DNA of 44,739 nucleotides, from NCBI GenBank assembly GCA_040081265.1, contig JBEBGV010000040.1, positions 1 through 44,739 of the forward strand, written 5' to 3'. Below the pieces are notes generated by a model, which saw only the letters and a program-made list of their open reading frames with translations, was not told where the DNA came from and searched no databases. Both the position numbers and the translations under genes were made by a program. The stretch is from JBEBGV01 sp040081265 (GTDB lineage: Bacteria > Acidobacteriota > Vicinamibacteria > Vicinamibacterales > UBA2999). Below are positions 1 through 7,869 of the stretch, piece after piece. How positions within the stretch are numbered: the first letter of the stretch is position 1; the number at the start of each line of letters is the position of its first letter.

Positions 1-107
1 GACGAGTTGCCCTGCGCGTTCCCCCGCGCGTTCCCCTCGCGGAGCGAAATCCCTGCGGAATTCCGCCCCGCTCGCCTCTGCCCCCTGTCGACCCCCAAGT
101 CGACCGC

Positions 108-182
108 AAGGGGAGAGCGACCCTCCTCAGCGCCGAACCAGGCCCTTCGGCCCGGTTCGTCCCTCCGGGTCGCTCTCCCCTT
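108..182. repeat. Cruciform: 16-bp perfect inverted repeat with nested hairpin
   Basis: The left arm (108-123) begins AAGGGGAGAG and is exactly reverse-complementary to the right arm (167-182). Inside, CGAACC (134-139) pairs with GGTTCG (154-159), and GGCC (141-144) with GGCC (149-152). It lies upstream of the small gene at 236 and the coupling-protein gene. It could be an oriT-type structure, an attenuator or an operator. There is no U-tract, so a simple terminator is less likely. The rest of 1-235 shows no gene I can support. Confidence 0.6.
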
Positions 183-235
183 GTCCCGTCCTCGTCCCGC
201 CCACCGGCGCGCACGCCGCGCGCGAAAGGAAAGCC

Positions 236-487
236 ATGCCCCTGATCAAGCCCCGCACGAACCGCGTACGACATGTCCGCCACATCTGCCGTCTCGCCGA
301 GCCCGCGCGGGATGCCCTGGTGCAATACGCAAAGTTCATCGGTGACACGCCCGACTACGTGCTGAACGTCCTGATCGAGACCAACCTGACCAAGGACCGT
401 GAGTTCGTAGCGTGGCGAGCGGAGCAGGGAGGTGGCGCACCGGCGAGCGGGAGCGGCGTGCCCAGCGAGGCGGAGTCGGAGAACTGA
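236..487 (+). CDS. Small hypothetical protein upstream of virD4
   Basis: This 83-residue protein is not assigned to a family. ATG at 236 is preceded by AAAGGA at 227-232, a fair ribosome binding site. The N-terminus is basic (several Arg/Lys in the first 18 residues). A central part, about residues 20-60 (LAEPARDALVQYAKF then YVLNVLIETNLTKD), looks like two short helices of the sort seen in ribbon-helix-helix or mobilisation accessory proteins. The last 20 residues are low-complexity Gly/Ser/Glu. It ends 7 bases before the virD4 start and is probably cotranscribed with it. A DNA-binding accessory role in conjugation is an inference from position and composition only. Confidence 0.6.
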   Translation: MPLIKPRTNRVRHVRHICRLAEPARDALVQYAKFIGDTPDYVLNVLIETNLTKDREFVAWRAEQGGGAPASGSGVPSEAESEN

Positions 488-494
488 GCGCGTC

Positions 495-2501
495 ATGTTC
501 CAGGCCGCCCTCCGTCAACGCAACGTCATCAGCCTGGCCGGCGCCGCCCTCGCGGGCGCCGCCGGCCTGTACCTCTGGCCGTTCCCGGCCAACAACGCCG
601 TGCTCGGCCTCATTGCCTGGCATAGACCACCCCTGTACACAGGGCTGGTCTATGCCTACGCCACCCTGTGGTTCACCACGCCCTACCTGGCGCTGAGCGT
701 CGTGACATCCCTCGTGTACGTACTGGTCACGAAGCTGGATCGCCGGGCGCCGGCGCAAGCGCCGCCACCCTATCCCGCGCCAGGACAACGCGATGACCTG
801 TTCCTGATCCTCGGTGAGCAGCATCTCCGCACGCGCCCCGTGCGCACCAGCCAGCCTCGCTGGCTCGTGCTCCCCGAGCGCGGCCTCTATACAGGCCTCG
901 CCATTGTCGGTGCCGTCGGCACCGGCAAAACCTCGGCCTGCATGTATCCCTACCTCGATCAGATCCTCGGCTACCGCGCCGATGACCCCGAGCGTCGCAT
1001 CGGCGGGCTCATCCTCGATGTCAAAGGCGACTTCGCGCGGCACGTGCGCAGCATCCTCGCTGCGCACGGCCGTGGAGACGACTATGTCGAGGTCAGCCTC
1101 GATTCACCCTACCGGTACAACCCCCTGCACAACGACCTCGAGGCGTACGCGCTCGCGTACGGCATCGCTACCCTGATGACCAACCTCTTTGGCCGCGGCA
1201 AAGAACCGTTCTGGCAGCAGGCGAGCACCAACCTCGTCAAGTTCGTGATCCTGCTGCATCAGGTGCTCGACGGGTACGTGACCCTGTTTCAGATCTACGT
1301 ACACGCCATCAGTCCCGACAAGCTGCGCGCACGCGTCGCCGAAGGCGAAGAACGCTTCACCCAGACCCAACGTCTCGCCATCAACAAACTCGATCTCGCC
1401 AGGAACCGTGCCCTCGAGTCCTGGACCTGGCACGTCAGTGACGACACCAACGACGCGTGGACATGTGCGTCACGCGATCTCGAAGCGCATCTCACACAAC
1501 ACGACATTCCGTTCACGCGAGAGGAGATTCCGCGCTCGGCAGAGGAGGCCGACCGTGCGGCCCGGTTCGACGCCGTCAAGCGCTGGTTCGAGGACGACTG
1601 GATGCGCATCGAGCCCAAGCTCAGGACGTCAATTGTCGAAGGCATCAGCGTGTTCCTGTCCCTCTTCGACGACAACCCCGCCGTGAAGCATGCGTTCTGT
1701 CCGCCCAGGGAGATCTATGACCAACGCCCGGGTAGTGCCGTCAGCGAACCCGGATCCCGCCACGGCCGTGCCCTGCCGCCCATGTCGACTCTGATCGAGC
1801 AGGGGAGGGTCGTCGTTCTGAATCTGCCGCTCGCGATGAATCCCGGCCTCGCGCGCGCGATCGGCACCATGCTCAAGCAGGACTTCCAGCGCGCCGTGCT
1901 CAATCGCATCCCGAGCATCGGCGCGGACACCACGCGTCCGTGGCGCTCCGTGCTCTTCGTCTGTGACGAGTATCAGATCTTCGCCACCAGTGGCGAGAAC
2001 GAGCCATCCGGCGACGAGAAGTTCTTCTCCCTGGCGCGTCAGGCGCGCTGCATTCCGATCGTCGCCACGCAGAGCATCAGCTCACTCCGTTCCACACTTC
2101 CTGGCGAGTCGTGGCGCACGTTGCTGCAGGGACTGCGCACCAAAGTATTCCTCGCGCTGTCCGACGACATGAGCGCGCGCATGGCGGCCGATCTGTGCGG
2201 CCGTGCCGAACGTCTGAAGCCTGGATACACCCTGACCGAGAGCGGGCGCGATGCCAGCGTCAGTCTTCTGACCGGGCGCGCCGCGGCGCATCGCACGTCC
2301 GTCACTGCGGCCAAGAGCTACACACTCACCACCGAGTACCTGTTCGAGCCCAAGATCTTCGCCGAGCTTCAGAACGCGCAAGCCATCGTGCTGCCCTATG
2401 ACGGCCTCAATCCTCTACCGCCGACCTACTGCTACCTCAAGCCGTACTACCTCGATCCCAACACCAGCTACTTCGACCACCTCGCGAATGGAGCGCTGTG
2501 A
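495..2501 (+). CDS. virD4: VirD4/TraG-type type IV secretion coupling ATPase
   Basis: This 668-residue coupling protein would link the relaxosome to the conjugation channel at the inner membrane and power DNA transfer. The start chosen is ATG at 495 (MFQAALRQ), just after the preceding gene; an in-frame ATG at 432 would overlap that gene and add a basic tail before the membrane segments. Two hydrophobic segments lie at about residues 11-40 and 47-80. Walker A (GAVGTGKTS) is near residues 139-147 and Walker B (VLFVCDEYQ) near 490, followed by an ATQSISSLRS segment typical of TraG/VirD4. The protein looks full length. The stop is one base from the ATG of the VirB11-like gene, so the two are likely translated together. 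It belongs to an integrative element anchored at tRNA-His. Confidence 0.88.
   Translation: MFQAALRQRNVISLAGAALAGAAGLYLWPFPANNAVLGLIAWHRPPLYTGLVYAYATLWFTTPYLALSVVTSLVYVLVTKLDRRAPAQAPPPYPAPGQRDDLFLILGEQHLRTRPVRTSQPRWLVLPERGLYTGLAIVGAVGTGKTSACMYPYLDQILGYRADDPERRIGGLILDVKGDFARHVRSILAAHGRGDDYVEVSLDSPYRYNPLHNDLEAYALAYGIATLMTNLFGRGKEPFWQQASTNLVKFVILLHQVLDGYVTLFQIYVHAISPDKLRARVAEGEERFTQTQRLAINKLDLARNRALESWTWHVSDDTNDAWTCASRDLEAHLTQHDIPFTREEIPRSAEEADRAARFDAVKRWFEDDWMRIEPKLRTSIVEGISVFLSLFDDNPAVKHAFCPPREIYDQRPGSAVSEPGSRHGRALPPMSTLIEQGRVVVLNLPLAMNPGLARAIGTMLKQDFQRAVLNRIPSIGADTTRPWRSVLFVCDEYQIFATSGENEPSGDEKFFSLARQARCIPIVATQSISSLRSTLPGESWRTLLQGLRTKVFLALSDDMSARMAADLCGRAERLKPGYTLTESGRDASVSLLTGRAAAHRTSVTAAKSYTLTTEYLFEPKIFAELQNAQAIVLPYDGLNPLPPTYCYLKPYYLDPNTSYFDHLANGAL
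621..654. repeat. Near-perfect 34-bp palindrome inside virD4
   Basis: The left arm is CATAGACCACCCCTGT (621-636) and the right arm ACAGGGCTGGTCTATG (639-654), separated by AC. Fifteen of 16 arm positions pair. It lies in the membrane-segment coding part of virD4, about 126 bases after the start codon. Such a long palindrome in coding sequence is unusual and could be an operator or an RNA hairpin. Confidence 0.5.
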
Positions 2502-2502
2502 C

Positions 2503-3450
2503 ATGGGCTTCGAACTCATCCTGCCGTTCCTGCAACCCATTGCGCACCTGATTCAGGACCCAACCGTCTCCGAGATCATGGTCAACCACGCACGGCGCGT
2601 GTTCATTGAGCGTGCTGGTGTTCTGTCGCCCGTTGACGACATCACCCTGGACGAACGCAACGTCATCATCGCCATCAAGAACATCGCCCGCCTCCTCGGC
2701 GATGACATTACCGAGGAAGCGCCGATTCTCGATTCGCGCTTGCCAGACGGCTCTCGTATCGCGGCCGTGCTGCCGCCCTGCAGCGTCAACGGCACCACCC
2801 TGACCATCCGTAAGTTCCAGTCGCGGCATTGGACCTGCGCCGAACTCGTTCGTGTCGGAACAATCACCCCAGCGCACGTCGCACTCGTGCAGCGGGCACT
2901 GGCTACTCACGCCAACGTGCTCATCAGCGGCGGCACTGGGACAGGCAAGACCACGTTGCTGAATGCGCTCGCCACGCTGATTCCCGAGACCGAGCGCGTC
3001 ATCCTGATCGAGGACACCGCCGAGCTGACCCTTGCGCACCCCAATCTCGTACGTTTCGGGGCTCGGCGCGCACAGCCGCACGCCCCAGCCGTCACCGTGC
3101 GTGATCTCCTCAGGGCCACCCTCAGACACCGACCCGATCGCATTCTCGTTGGCGAGGTGCGCGGCGGGGAAGCGTTCGACCTCCTGCAGGCCCTCAACAC
3201 CGGCCACGCCGGGAGCCTGTCCACCATCCACGCCAATTCTGCCGAGCAGGCCCTGTCGCGTTTTGCGACCTGTGTGCTTCAGAGCGGTGTGGAGCTCCCA
3301 TACACAGCGATCCGCCGCCTCATCGCCCAGTCCATCAATCTCGTCGTGCACCTCGAGCGCAGGCACGGCCGCCGCGTCGTGTCCGAGGCGGTCCACGTGA
3401 CTGGCTATGACGCGGACAGCGACGCCTACTCCCTATCGCCAGCCAGCTAG
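2503..3450 (+). CDS. VirB11/TrbB/CpaF-family secretion ATPase
   Basis: This 315-residue hexameric traffic ATPase of the type II/IV secretion superfamily would energise pilus assembly and DNA transfer. The start is ATG at 2503 (MGFELILPFL), one base after the virD4 stop. The N-terminal domain carries the family pattern DPTVSEIMVN and, near residue 80, RLPDGSRIAAVLPP. Walker A (GGTGTGKTT) is near residues 143-151. The Walker B/Asp-box segment ILIEDTAEL is near 167, and RPDRILVGEVRGGEA is followed by the His-box LSTIHANS near 240. All catalytic motifs are present. Among relatives it most resembles TrbB/CpaF in length and motif spacing. Neighbours are the coupling ATPase upstream and the excisionase downstream. 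Confidence 0.9.
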   Translation: MGFELILPFLQPIAHLIQDPTVSEIMVNHARRVFIERAGVLSPVDDITLDERNVIIAIKNIARLLGDDITEEAPILDSRLPDGSRIAAVLPPCSVNGTTLTIRKFQSRHWTCAELVRVGTITPAHVALVQRALATHANVLISGGTGTGKTTLLNALATLIPETERVILIEDTAELTLAHPNLVRFGARRAQPHAPAVTVRDLLRATLRHRPDRILVGEVRGGEAFDLLQALNTGHAGSLSTIHANSAEQALSRFATCVLQSGVELPYTAIRRLIAQSINLVVHLERRHGRRVVSEAVHVTGYDADSDAYSLSPAS

Positions 3451-3468
3451 CCCTGCCTTGGAGTCCTC

Positions 3469-3672
3469 ATGTCATCCCACTTCTCCCTGCCCACCTTGTT
3501 GACCGTAGACGAGACCGCGTCCCTGCTCCGCACCACCCGCAAGGCCGTCTACGCCCTCGCTGAACGACGGCAAATTCCAGGAATCACCCGTATAGGTCGA
3601 CGACTGCTGATTCGACGCGATGCGCTGCTAGAATTCCTCGACCACAACACCACGCCGTCGTTGAAAGGATGA
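3469..3672 (+). CDS. Excisionase-like helix-turn-helix protein
   Basis: This 67-residue protein has a single MerR-like winged helix of the excisionase/HTH_17 type: LLTVDETASLLRTTRKAVYALAE gives the two helices, then the wing IPGITRIGRRLLIRRDAL. Proteins of this kind bind near att sites and bias the integrase toward excision. It lies 18 bases after the VirB11-like gene and 6 bases before the integrase gene, the usual xis-int order. A role as recombination directionality factor is inferred from fold and position; it could also act as a small transcription regulator of the element. Confidence 0.8.
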   Translation: MSSHFSLPTLLTVDETASLLRTTRKAVYALAERRQIPGITRIGRRLLIRRDALLEFLDHNTTPSLKG

Positions 3673-3678
3673 ACGACG

Positions 3679-4782
3679 ATGAGCGTGACAGTTCGACGGT
3701 ATAGGAAGGGCGGGTGGGAGGTGGACATCACCTCCCAATATGCCGATGGTTCCCGCTTCAGGAATCGGCGAAGGGCTCCGATGAGGTCAAAGACCGGGGC
3801 TCAACGGTGGGGGGAGGATCGCGAGCGCCATCTGCTGCTCCACGGTCGTCCCGTCACGAAGAAGGAGGTGCCCACGTTAGAAGAGTTCGCGCCCAGGTTT
3901 ATTGAACGTCACGCGGTGGCCAATCGCAGAAAACCGAGTTCGGTGGATTCGATGCGCTCGATCATCCGCGTGCACTTGATGCCACGATTCGGTGCGAAAC
4001 GGCTGGACGCAATCACCACCGAACAGGTTCAGCAGTTAAAGGGGAGCCTCGGCGACCGGGCGCCGAAGACGGTGAACAACACGTTGACGGTGCTTAACGC
4101 GATGCTGAAGAAGGCCATCGAGTGGGAAGTCCTTGGACGGATGCCCTGTTTGATTCGGTTACTTCGGGTGCCGAGAACCACGGCGGGTTTTCACGACTTC
4201 GGAGACTACGAGGCGTTGGTGAGGGCGAGCCAAGAGGTCCACGACAGCGGGGAGCTGATCGTTCTTCTTGGTGGGGAGGCCGGATTACGGTGCGGGGAAA
4301 TCACCGCGCTGGAGTGGGGTGATGTGGATTTCACGAAGCGAGAACTCTGCATCGAACGCTCGGAATGGAAGGGGCACGTCACGACGCCGAAGGGGGGCCG
4401 ACTGCGGCGTGTGCCCATGACGGCTCGTCTCACCGATGCGTTACAGCGGCATCGACATAGGCGGGGGAAGCGGGTGTTGACCGGCGGGGACGGAAGGTCC
4501 TTTACCTCAAAGATGGTGACCGACTGCGTGCGACGAGCCGCGAGGAGGGCGGGACTGACGCGGACGGGCATTCACATCCTGAGGCATACGTTCTGCTCGC
4601 ACTTAGCCATGAAGGGCGCACCGGCGAAGGCGATACAGGACCTGGCCGGTCATCAGGAACTCGGGACGACCCAACGCTACATGCACGCGAGTCCCGCAGC
4701 GTTGGAGTCAGCGATTCGGCTGCTGGAGTCTTCAGTCATTCCGCCGCAGAATGGAGACATTTTGGAGACGGCAGAAGCCTAA
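3679..4782 (+). CDS. int: Tyrosine site-specific recombinase (integrase)
   Basis: This 367-residue phage-type integrase would cut and join the element at its att sites. An N-terminal arm-binding region (about 1-60) precedes a SAM-like core-binding domain (about 70-155, VPTLEEFAPRFIERH onward) and a catalytic domain from about 170. The catalytic residues are visible: Arg in GLRCGEI near 203, the beta-hairpin Lys in TPKGGRLR near 236, HxxR in HILRHTF near 298-301, His in LAGHQELG near 324, and the nucleophile Tyr in TTQRYMHAS near 334. It appears intact. It reads toward the 3' end of the tRNA-His gene 33 bases away, which marks that tRNA as the likely integration target. Its base composition is less GC-rich than the flanking chromosome, consistent with acquisition. 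Confidence 0.93.
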   Translation: MSVTVRRYRKGGWEVDITSQYADGSRFRNRRRAPMRSKTGAQRWGEDRERHLLLHGRPVTKKEVPTLEEFAPRFIERHAVANRRKPSSVDSMRSIIRVHLMPRFGAKRLDAITTEQVQQLKGSLGDRAPKTVNNTLTVLNAMLKKAIEWEVLGRMPCLIRLLRVPRTTAGFHDFGDYEALVRASQEVHDSGELIVLLGGEAGLRCGEITALEWGDVDFTKRELCIERSEWKGHVTTPKGGRLRRVPMTARLTDALQRHRHRRGKRVLTGGDGRSFTSKMVTDCVRRAARRAGLTRTGIHILRHTFCSHLAMKGAPAKAIQDLAGHQELGTTQRYMHASPAALESAIRLLESSVIPPQNGDILETAEA

Positions 4783-4814
4783 ATCCGGAAGTTGTTGATA
4801 CGTAGCCGGTTAGG

Positions 4815-4860
4815 TGGGGTGGGTGACGGGTCTCGAACCCGCGACATCCGGATCCACAAT
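4815..4860. other. Probable att site at the tRNA-His 3' half
   Basis: The integrase gene ends 33 bases from the CCA end of tRNA-His. Elements of this class normally recombine in the 3' half of the tRNA and carry a copy that restores it. The core should therefore lie between the CCA end (4815) and about the anticodon loop (4860). The matching copy at the other end of the element is outside this window, so the exact core cannot be set. Confidence 0.5.
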
Positions 4861-4890
4861 CCGGCGCTCTACCCCTGAGCTACACCCACC
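4815..4890 (-). tRNA. tRNA-His (anticodon GTG)
   Basis: The reverse strand gives a full cloverleaf with the extra 5' G typical of tRNA-His (G-1 at 4890 paired with C73). The acceptor arm is GGTGGGTG/CACCCACC, the D arm GCTCAGGGGTAGAGC and the anticodon loop ATTGTGG with GTG. The T arm is GCGGGTTCGAGACCCGT, and the encoded CCA is at 4817-4815. It is 76 nucleotides long. The 3' end faces the integrase gene, so this is the apparent insertion target of the left-hand element. Confidence 0.95.
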
Positions 4891-4907
4891 GTAGGAAGGA
4901 ACCACCA

Positions 4908-4917
4908 AGTGTAACAT
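4908..4917. promoter_or_regulatory. Overlapping back-to-back -10 candidates between tRNA-His and cupin gene
   Basis: The 28-bp gap contains AGTGTAACAT. On the minus strand it reads TACACT (4913-4908), placing a start about 10 bases before tRNA-His. On the plus strand it reads TAACAT (4912-4917), just before the cupin gene. No convincing -35 is seen for either. If the plus start is used, the cupin would begin at ATG 4931 rather than 4919. Confidence 0.35.
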
Positions 4918-4918
4918 C

Positions 4919-5257
4919 ATGGCCGAGCCTATGAACCACCCGCGCGTGATCAAGCCCGCCAGCCTTGCCGAGTGGCGTCCCGACAAGATGGGGAAGAGCA
5001 CAATCTTCGAATCACCACGGCTGCTCGTCGGCCTGAATGCCTTCGAGGCGGGTCAGTCGCACGCCCTCCACTCACACGCCGGCATGGACAAGGTCTATCA
5101 CGTGCTCGAGGGGAATGGGCTCTTCCTCCTCGACGACCAAGAGCTGCCGATGGAGGCGGGCGACCTTCTTGTCGCGCCCGAGGGCGTGCCACACGGGGTC
5201 CGCAACACCGGCACCGGCCGCCTGCTGGTGCTCGCGGTCCTGGCCCCGGCGCCTTGA
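4919..5257 (+). CDS. Small cupin-domain protein
   Basis: This is a 112-residue single-domain cupin. Motif 1 reads HALHSHAGMDKVYHVLEGNG (about residues 44-63) with the metal-binding His and Glu residues. Motif 2 reads LLVAPEGVPHGVRNTG (about 83-98) with the second metal His. Such proteins bind a divalent metal and act as small oxygenases, isomerases or sensors; the substrate cannot be told from the sequence. ATG at 4931 is an alternative start. It diverges from tRNA-His and is followed by a pair of REP-like repeats, so it is probably a single-gene unit. Confidence 0.85.
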   Translation: MAEPMNHPRVIKPASLAEWRPDKMGKSTIFESPRLLVGLNAFEAGQSHALHSHAGMDKVYHVLEGNGLFLLDDQELPMEAGDLLVAPEGVPHGVRNTGTGRLLVLAVLAPAP

Positions 5258-5263
5258 GACCAG

Positions 5264-5320
5264 CCGGACCTGAAGGTCCGGCCTACGTACCTGCTGCCGC
5301 ACCTGAAGGTCCGGCCTACC
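5264..5320. repeat. REP-like palindrome and direct repeat
   Basis: CCGGACCTGAAGGTCCGG (5264-5281) is a palindrome with 8-bp arms. The segment CCTGAAGGTCCGGCCTAC occurs twice (5269-5286 and 5303-5320), 34 bases apart. Near-identical units occur at 28647, 30385 and 35134. It lies between the cupin gene and the PEP-utilising operon. Confidence 0.75.
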
Positions 5321-5356
5321 TGCGCGGCGTCACAGTGCCGTTACAATGCAGGGTCC

Positions 5357-7051
5357 ATGACGACCTCTGCCCTGCCTCCATTCGTTCCCCCATCGCCCGG
5401 TGCCTGGGAACTCGAGCGCACGCACTTCACGCGTCCCATCTCGCGCTTCGCGACGGCCGTCTTTCCCGCGGCTATGAAGCGAGGCTTCGGGGACGCCACA
5501 CGCGCCTACGGCGCGCTGCTCGACTACATTGAACTGGCCGTCGTGAACGGCGTCGTCTACAGCGCCGCCCGTCCTGTGGGTGCGCCCAAGGGTGCGAAGG
5601 GTCACCCTCCGAGGCCGGTCTTCTGGCTGCTGCAGCGACTTCACCCGGAGATTCGACGACGGATCAAGCGGGCCGACGAGGTGTTCGCGCAGCGCTTCTG
5701 GCGGGAAGAGCTGCGATGGTGGGATAGCGAGGTCAAGCCGATGCTCGCGTCCGAGGCGCGGGCGCTTCTGGCGGAAGACCTTCTGGCGTTGTCGGACCAT
5801 GAGCTGAGTAGCCATGTCCAGCGAGCGGCGGAGTTCGCCGGGAAGACGATCTTCTACCACCATCGTCTCAACTGCTGTGCGATCCTCCCGATCGGTGACT
5901 TCATTGCTCACGCGGTACGGTGGACTGGCGAGTCACCCGAGAGAGTCCTGCTCGCGTTACGGGGACTGTCGCCGCTCTCAGCGGGGGCGAGCGCGGAGCT
6001 CGATACATTGCGTGTCGCCATCGCCGCGGACCCAGAGGCAACGTCCATACTGAAGTCGGGTCGTTCTGCGGCTCTCGTACTGGACGAGATCGCAGTTCGT
6101 GCGAGTGTTGCCGCGCCGCTCCGCGCCTACCTGGATACCGTCGGATGGCGGGTGCTTGGTGGATACGACGTCTCCGAGAGGCACGCGCGTGATTACCCTG
6201 AACTGCTGGTCAAAATCATCAGCGCAGCCGTGGCGAATTATCAGGCGACTGCAACGAAGGACGCCGGTGCTGCGGTTGTTGCGCTCCGGGCCACAGTGCC
6301 TTCGGAGCACCAGGCCGGGTTCGACGCCCTGCTCGAAGAAGCGCGACTGGTGTACCGCGTGCGCGACGAACGGAACTTCTGTAGCGACGCGCTTGGCACC
6401 GGCATCGCCCGCCGGGTAATTCTCGAGGCTGGCCGGCGTTTGAGCGCGCAGGGACTCGCGCGCGATCCCGGGCACCTGGTCGACGCGACGCCAGAAGAAA
6501 TCAGCGCTCTGCTCGAGGGTCGGGGTGGACCATCGGCTGACGAGCTGGCATCACGCGTTCACTTCCGCGAGACAACGTCGCTCGATTCGGTGCCACAGCT
6601 TCTTGGCGTGCCCCCGTCCCCGCCGCCGCCGGCCGACTGGCTGCCGACATCGGCCGCGCGTCTTCAACGTGCCATCGACATGACGCTGGGATTGATGTTC
6701 AACACGCCAGTCAAGCAGGAGGGCCAAGGCAGGCAACTCAAGGGATTTGGTGTCAGTCCTGGAGTGTTCGAAGGGCCAGCGCGCGTCATCCTCGATGTGT
6801 CTGAGCTGGCGACCGTCCTCGAAGGGGAGGTGCTGGTCACCCCGTCAACGGGGCCGACGTTCAACGTGGTCCTGCCGCTGCTCAAGGGACTCGTGACCGA
6901 GCGTGGCGGCGCGCTGTCTCACGCGGCGATCGTGGCGCGCGAATACGGCATCCCGGGGGTGGTCGGCTGCCGGGACGCGGCGTCGCGCATCAAGACGGGC
7001 ATGCGCATCGGGGTGGACGGCGCAAAGGGTGAAGTGTGGATCATCGAGTGA
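5357..7051 (+). CDS. PEP-utilising / rifampin-phosphotransferase-like protein with phosphohistidine domain
   Basis: The 564-residue protein ends in a PEP-utilising swivelling domain (about residues 470-564). Its motif GGALSHAAIVAREYGIPG carries the phospho-accepting His near residue 521, as in PEP synthase, PPDK and rifampin phosphotransferase. The first 450 residues lack an ATP-grasp fold. They start with PGAWELERTHFTRPISRF, resembling the middle (acceptor-binding) region of rifampin phosphotransferase-like enzymes. The ATP-grasp part is encoded by the next gene, whose GTG overlaps this stop, so the two should form one enzyme. The reaction would be ATP-driven phosphoryl transfer through His to an unknown small molecule. 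An efflux pump follows in the same operon. A -10-like TACAAT at 5342 leaves almost no leader. Confidence 0.75.
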   Translation: MTTSALPPFVPPSPGAWELERTHFTRPISRFATAVFPAAMKRGFGDATRAYGALLDYIELAVVNGVVYSAARPVGAPKGAKGHPPRPVFWLLQRLHPEIRRRIKRADEVFAQRFWREELRWWDSEVKPMLASEARALLAEDLLALSDHELSSHVQRAAEFAGKTIFYHHRLNCCAILPIGDFIAHAVRWTGESPERVLLALRGLSPLSAGASAELDTLRVAIAADPEATSILKSGRSAALVLDEIAVRASVAAPLRAYLDTVGWRVLGGYDVSERHARDYPELLVKIISAAVANYQATATKDAGAAVVALRATVPSEHQAGFDALLEEARLVYRVRDERNFCSDALGTGIARRVILEAGRRLSAQGLARDPGHLVDATPEEISALLEGRGGPSADELASRVHFRETTSLDSVPQLLGVPPSPPPPADWLPTSAARLQRAIDMTLGLMFNTPVKQEGQGRQLKGFGVSPGVFEGPARVILDVSELATVLEGEVLVTPSTGPTFNVVLPLLKGLVTERGGALSHAAIVAREYGIPGVVGCRDAASRIKTGMRIGVDGAKGEVWIIE

Positions 7052-7869
7052 CCCCGATCCCCCTGGTCGAGGCGAGGGACGAGCGCCTCTTCGGTGGCAA
7101 AGCCGTGAGCCTGGGTGCCGCCCTGCGCGAGGGACTGCCCGTTCCGAACGGGGTCGCGCTCTCGGTGGATTTCGTCAACGATGTTGCGTCGGGCCTGTCG
7201 CACGCGCTCGACGCGCTGACCGGCAGTGATCACCTGCCAGCGGTGCGCGCAGCCGTCCGGTCGTCGGCGATTGGCGAGGACTCGAAGGACGCCAGCTTTG
7301 CCGGGCAGCACGCCACACACCTCAATGTAAGGCGGAAGGGCCTGGCGCACGCGGTGAAGGCCGTCTGGGCGTCCGGCCGCTCAGAGGCGGCGCTGGCCTA
7401 CCGCATGCAGCGTGGCATCGCCGGTGTGCCATCGGTGGCCGTGGTGGTGCAGCATCTCGTCGAACCGACGGCGGCTGGGGTGCTCTTCACGAGGAATCCC
7501 ATGACCGGCGCCGACGAGCGCCTGATCGAGGCTGCGTGGGGACTGGGCGAAGCAGTGGTGGCAGGCCGTGTCGTCCCCGATCAATTCAGGCTCGACGCCA
7601 GAGGCAGGGTCATCGAACAGATCGCTGGCGACAAGGACGTTCAGATCGTGCACAGCGACGAAGAAGGCGTGCACGAAGTCGAACTCGACCCTCACCGCCG
7701 GCAGGCATTCTGTCTGACATCAGAACAGGTGCTCTCATTGTACGAACTGGCTGAGCGGTGCCGTCGCGTCTGGGGCCCGAACCTCGATCTCGAATGGGCC
7801 ATTGACGCGCAGGGCGCCTGTTATCTGCTTCAGTCGAGGCCGATTACCACCAGGCTCGGCGGTTCGTGA
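7048..7869 (+). CDS. PEP/pyruvate-binding ATP-grasp domain protein (separate half)
   Basis: This stand-alone PPDK_N-type ATP-grasp protein has about 273 residues. It begins with GGKAVSLGAALREGLPVPNG, then RSSAIGEDSKDASFAGQ near residues 70-86, then VLFTRNPMTGADERLIEAAWGLGEAVVAG, and ends with LDLEWAIDAQGACYLLQSRPI, the full set of family marks. It has no swivelling His domain; that lies in the gene just upstream. GTG at 7048 overlaps the upstream stop as GTGA; an in-frame GTG at 7036 is possible. It would supply the gamma/beta-phosphoryl chemistry for the partner His. In usual relatives the ATP domain comes first in one chain; here the halves are separate and the order is reversed. The stop overlaps the transporter start by GTGA. 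Confidence 0.8.
   Translation: MTPIPLVEARDERLFGGKAVSLGAALREGLPVPNGVALSVDFVNDVASGLSHALDALTGSDHLPAVRAAVRSSAIGEDSKDASFAGQHATHLNVRRKGLAHAVKAVWASGRSEAALAYRMQRGIAGVPSVAVVVQHLVEPTAAGVLFTRNPMTGADERLIEAAWGLGEAVVAGRVVPDQFRLDARGRVIEQIAGDKDVQIVHSDEEGVHEVELDPHRRQAFCLTSEQVLSLYELAERCRRVWGPNLDLEWAIDAQGACYLLQSRPITTRLGGS

Noticed and set aside
108..182. Terminal inverted repeat of an insertion sequence
   Set aside because: The arms are only 43 bases apart and enclose no transposase; the structure is a hairpin rather than an element end.
336..1067. Long open frame on the minus strand across virD4
   Set aside because: It is a high-GC shadow of virD4, has no start site or family motif, and crosses the conserved Walker A coding region.
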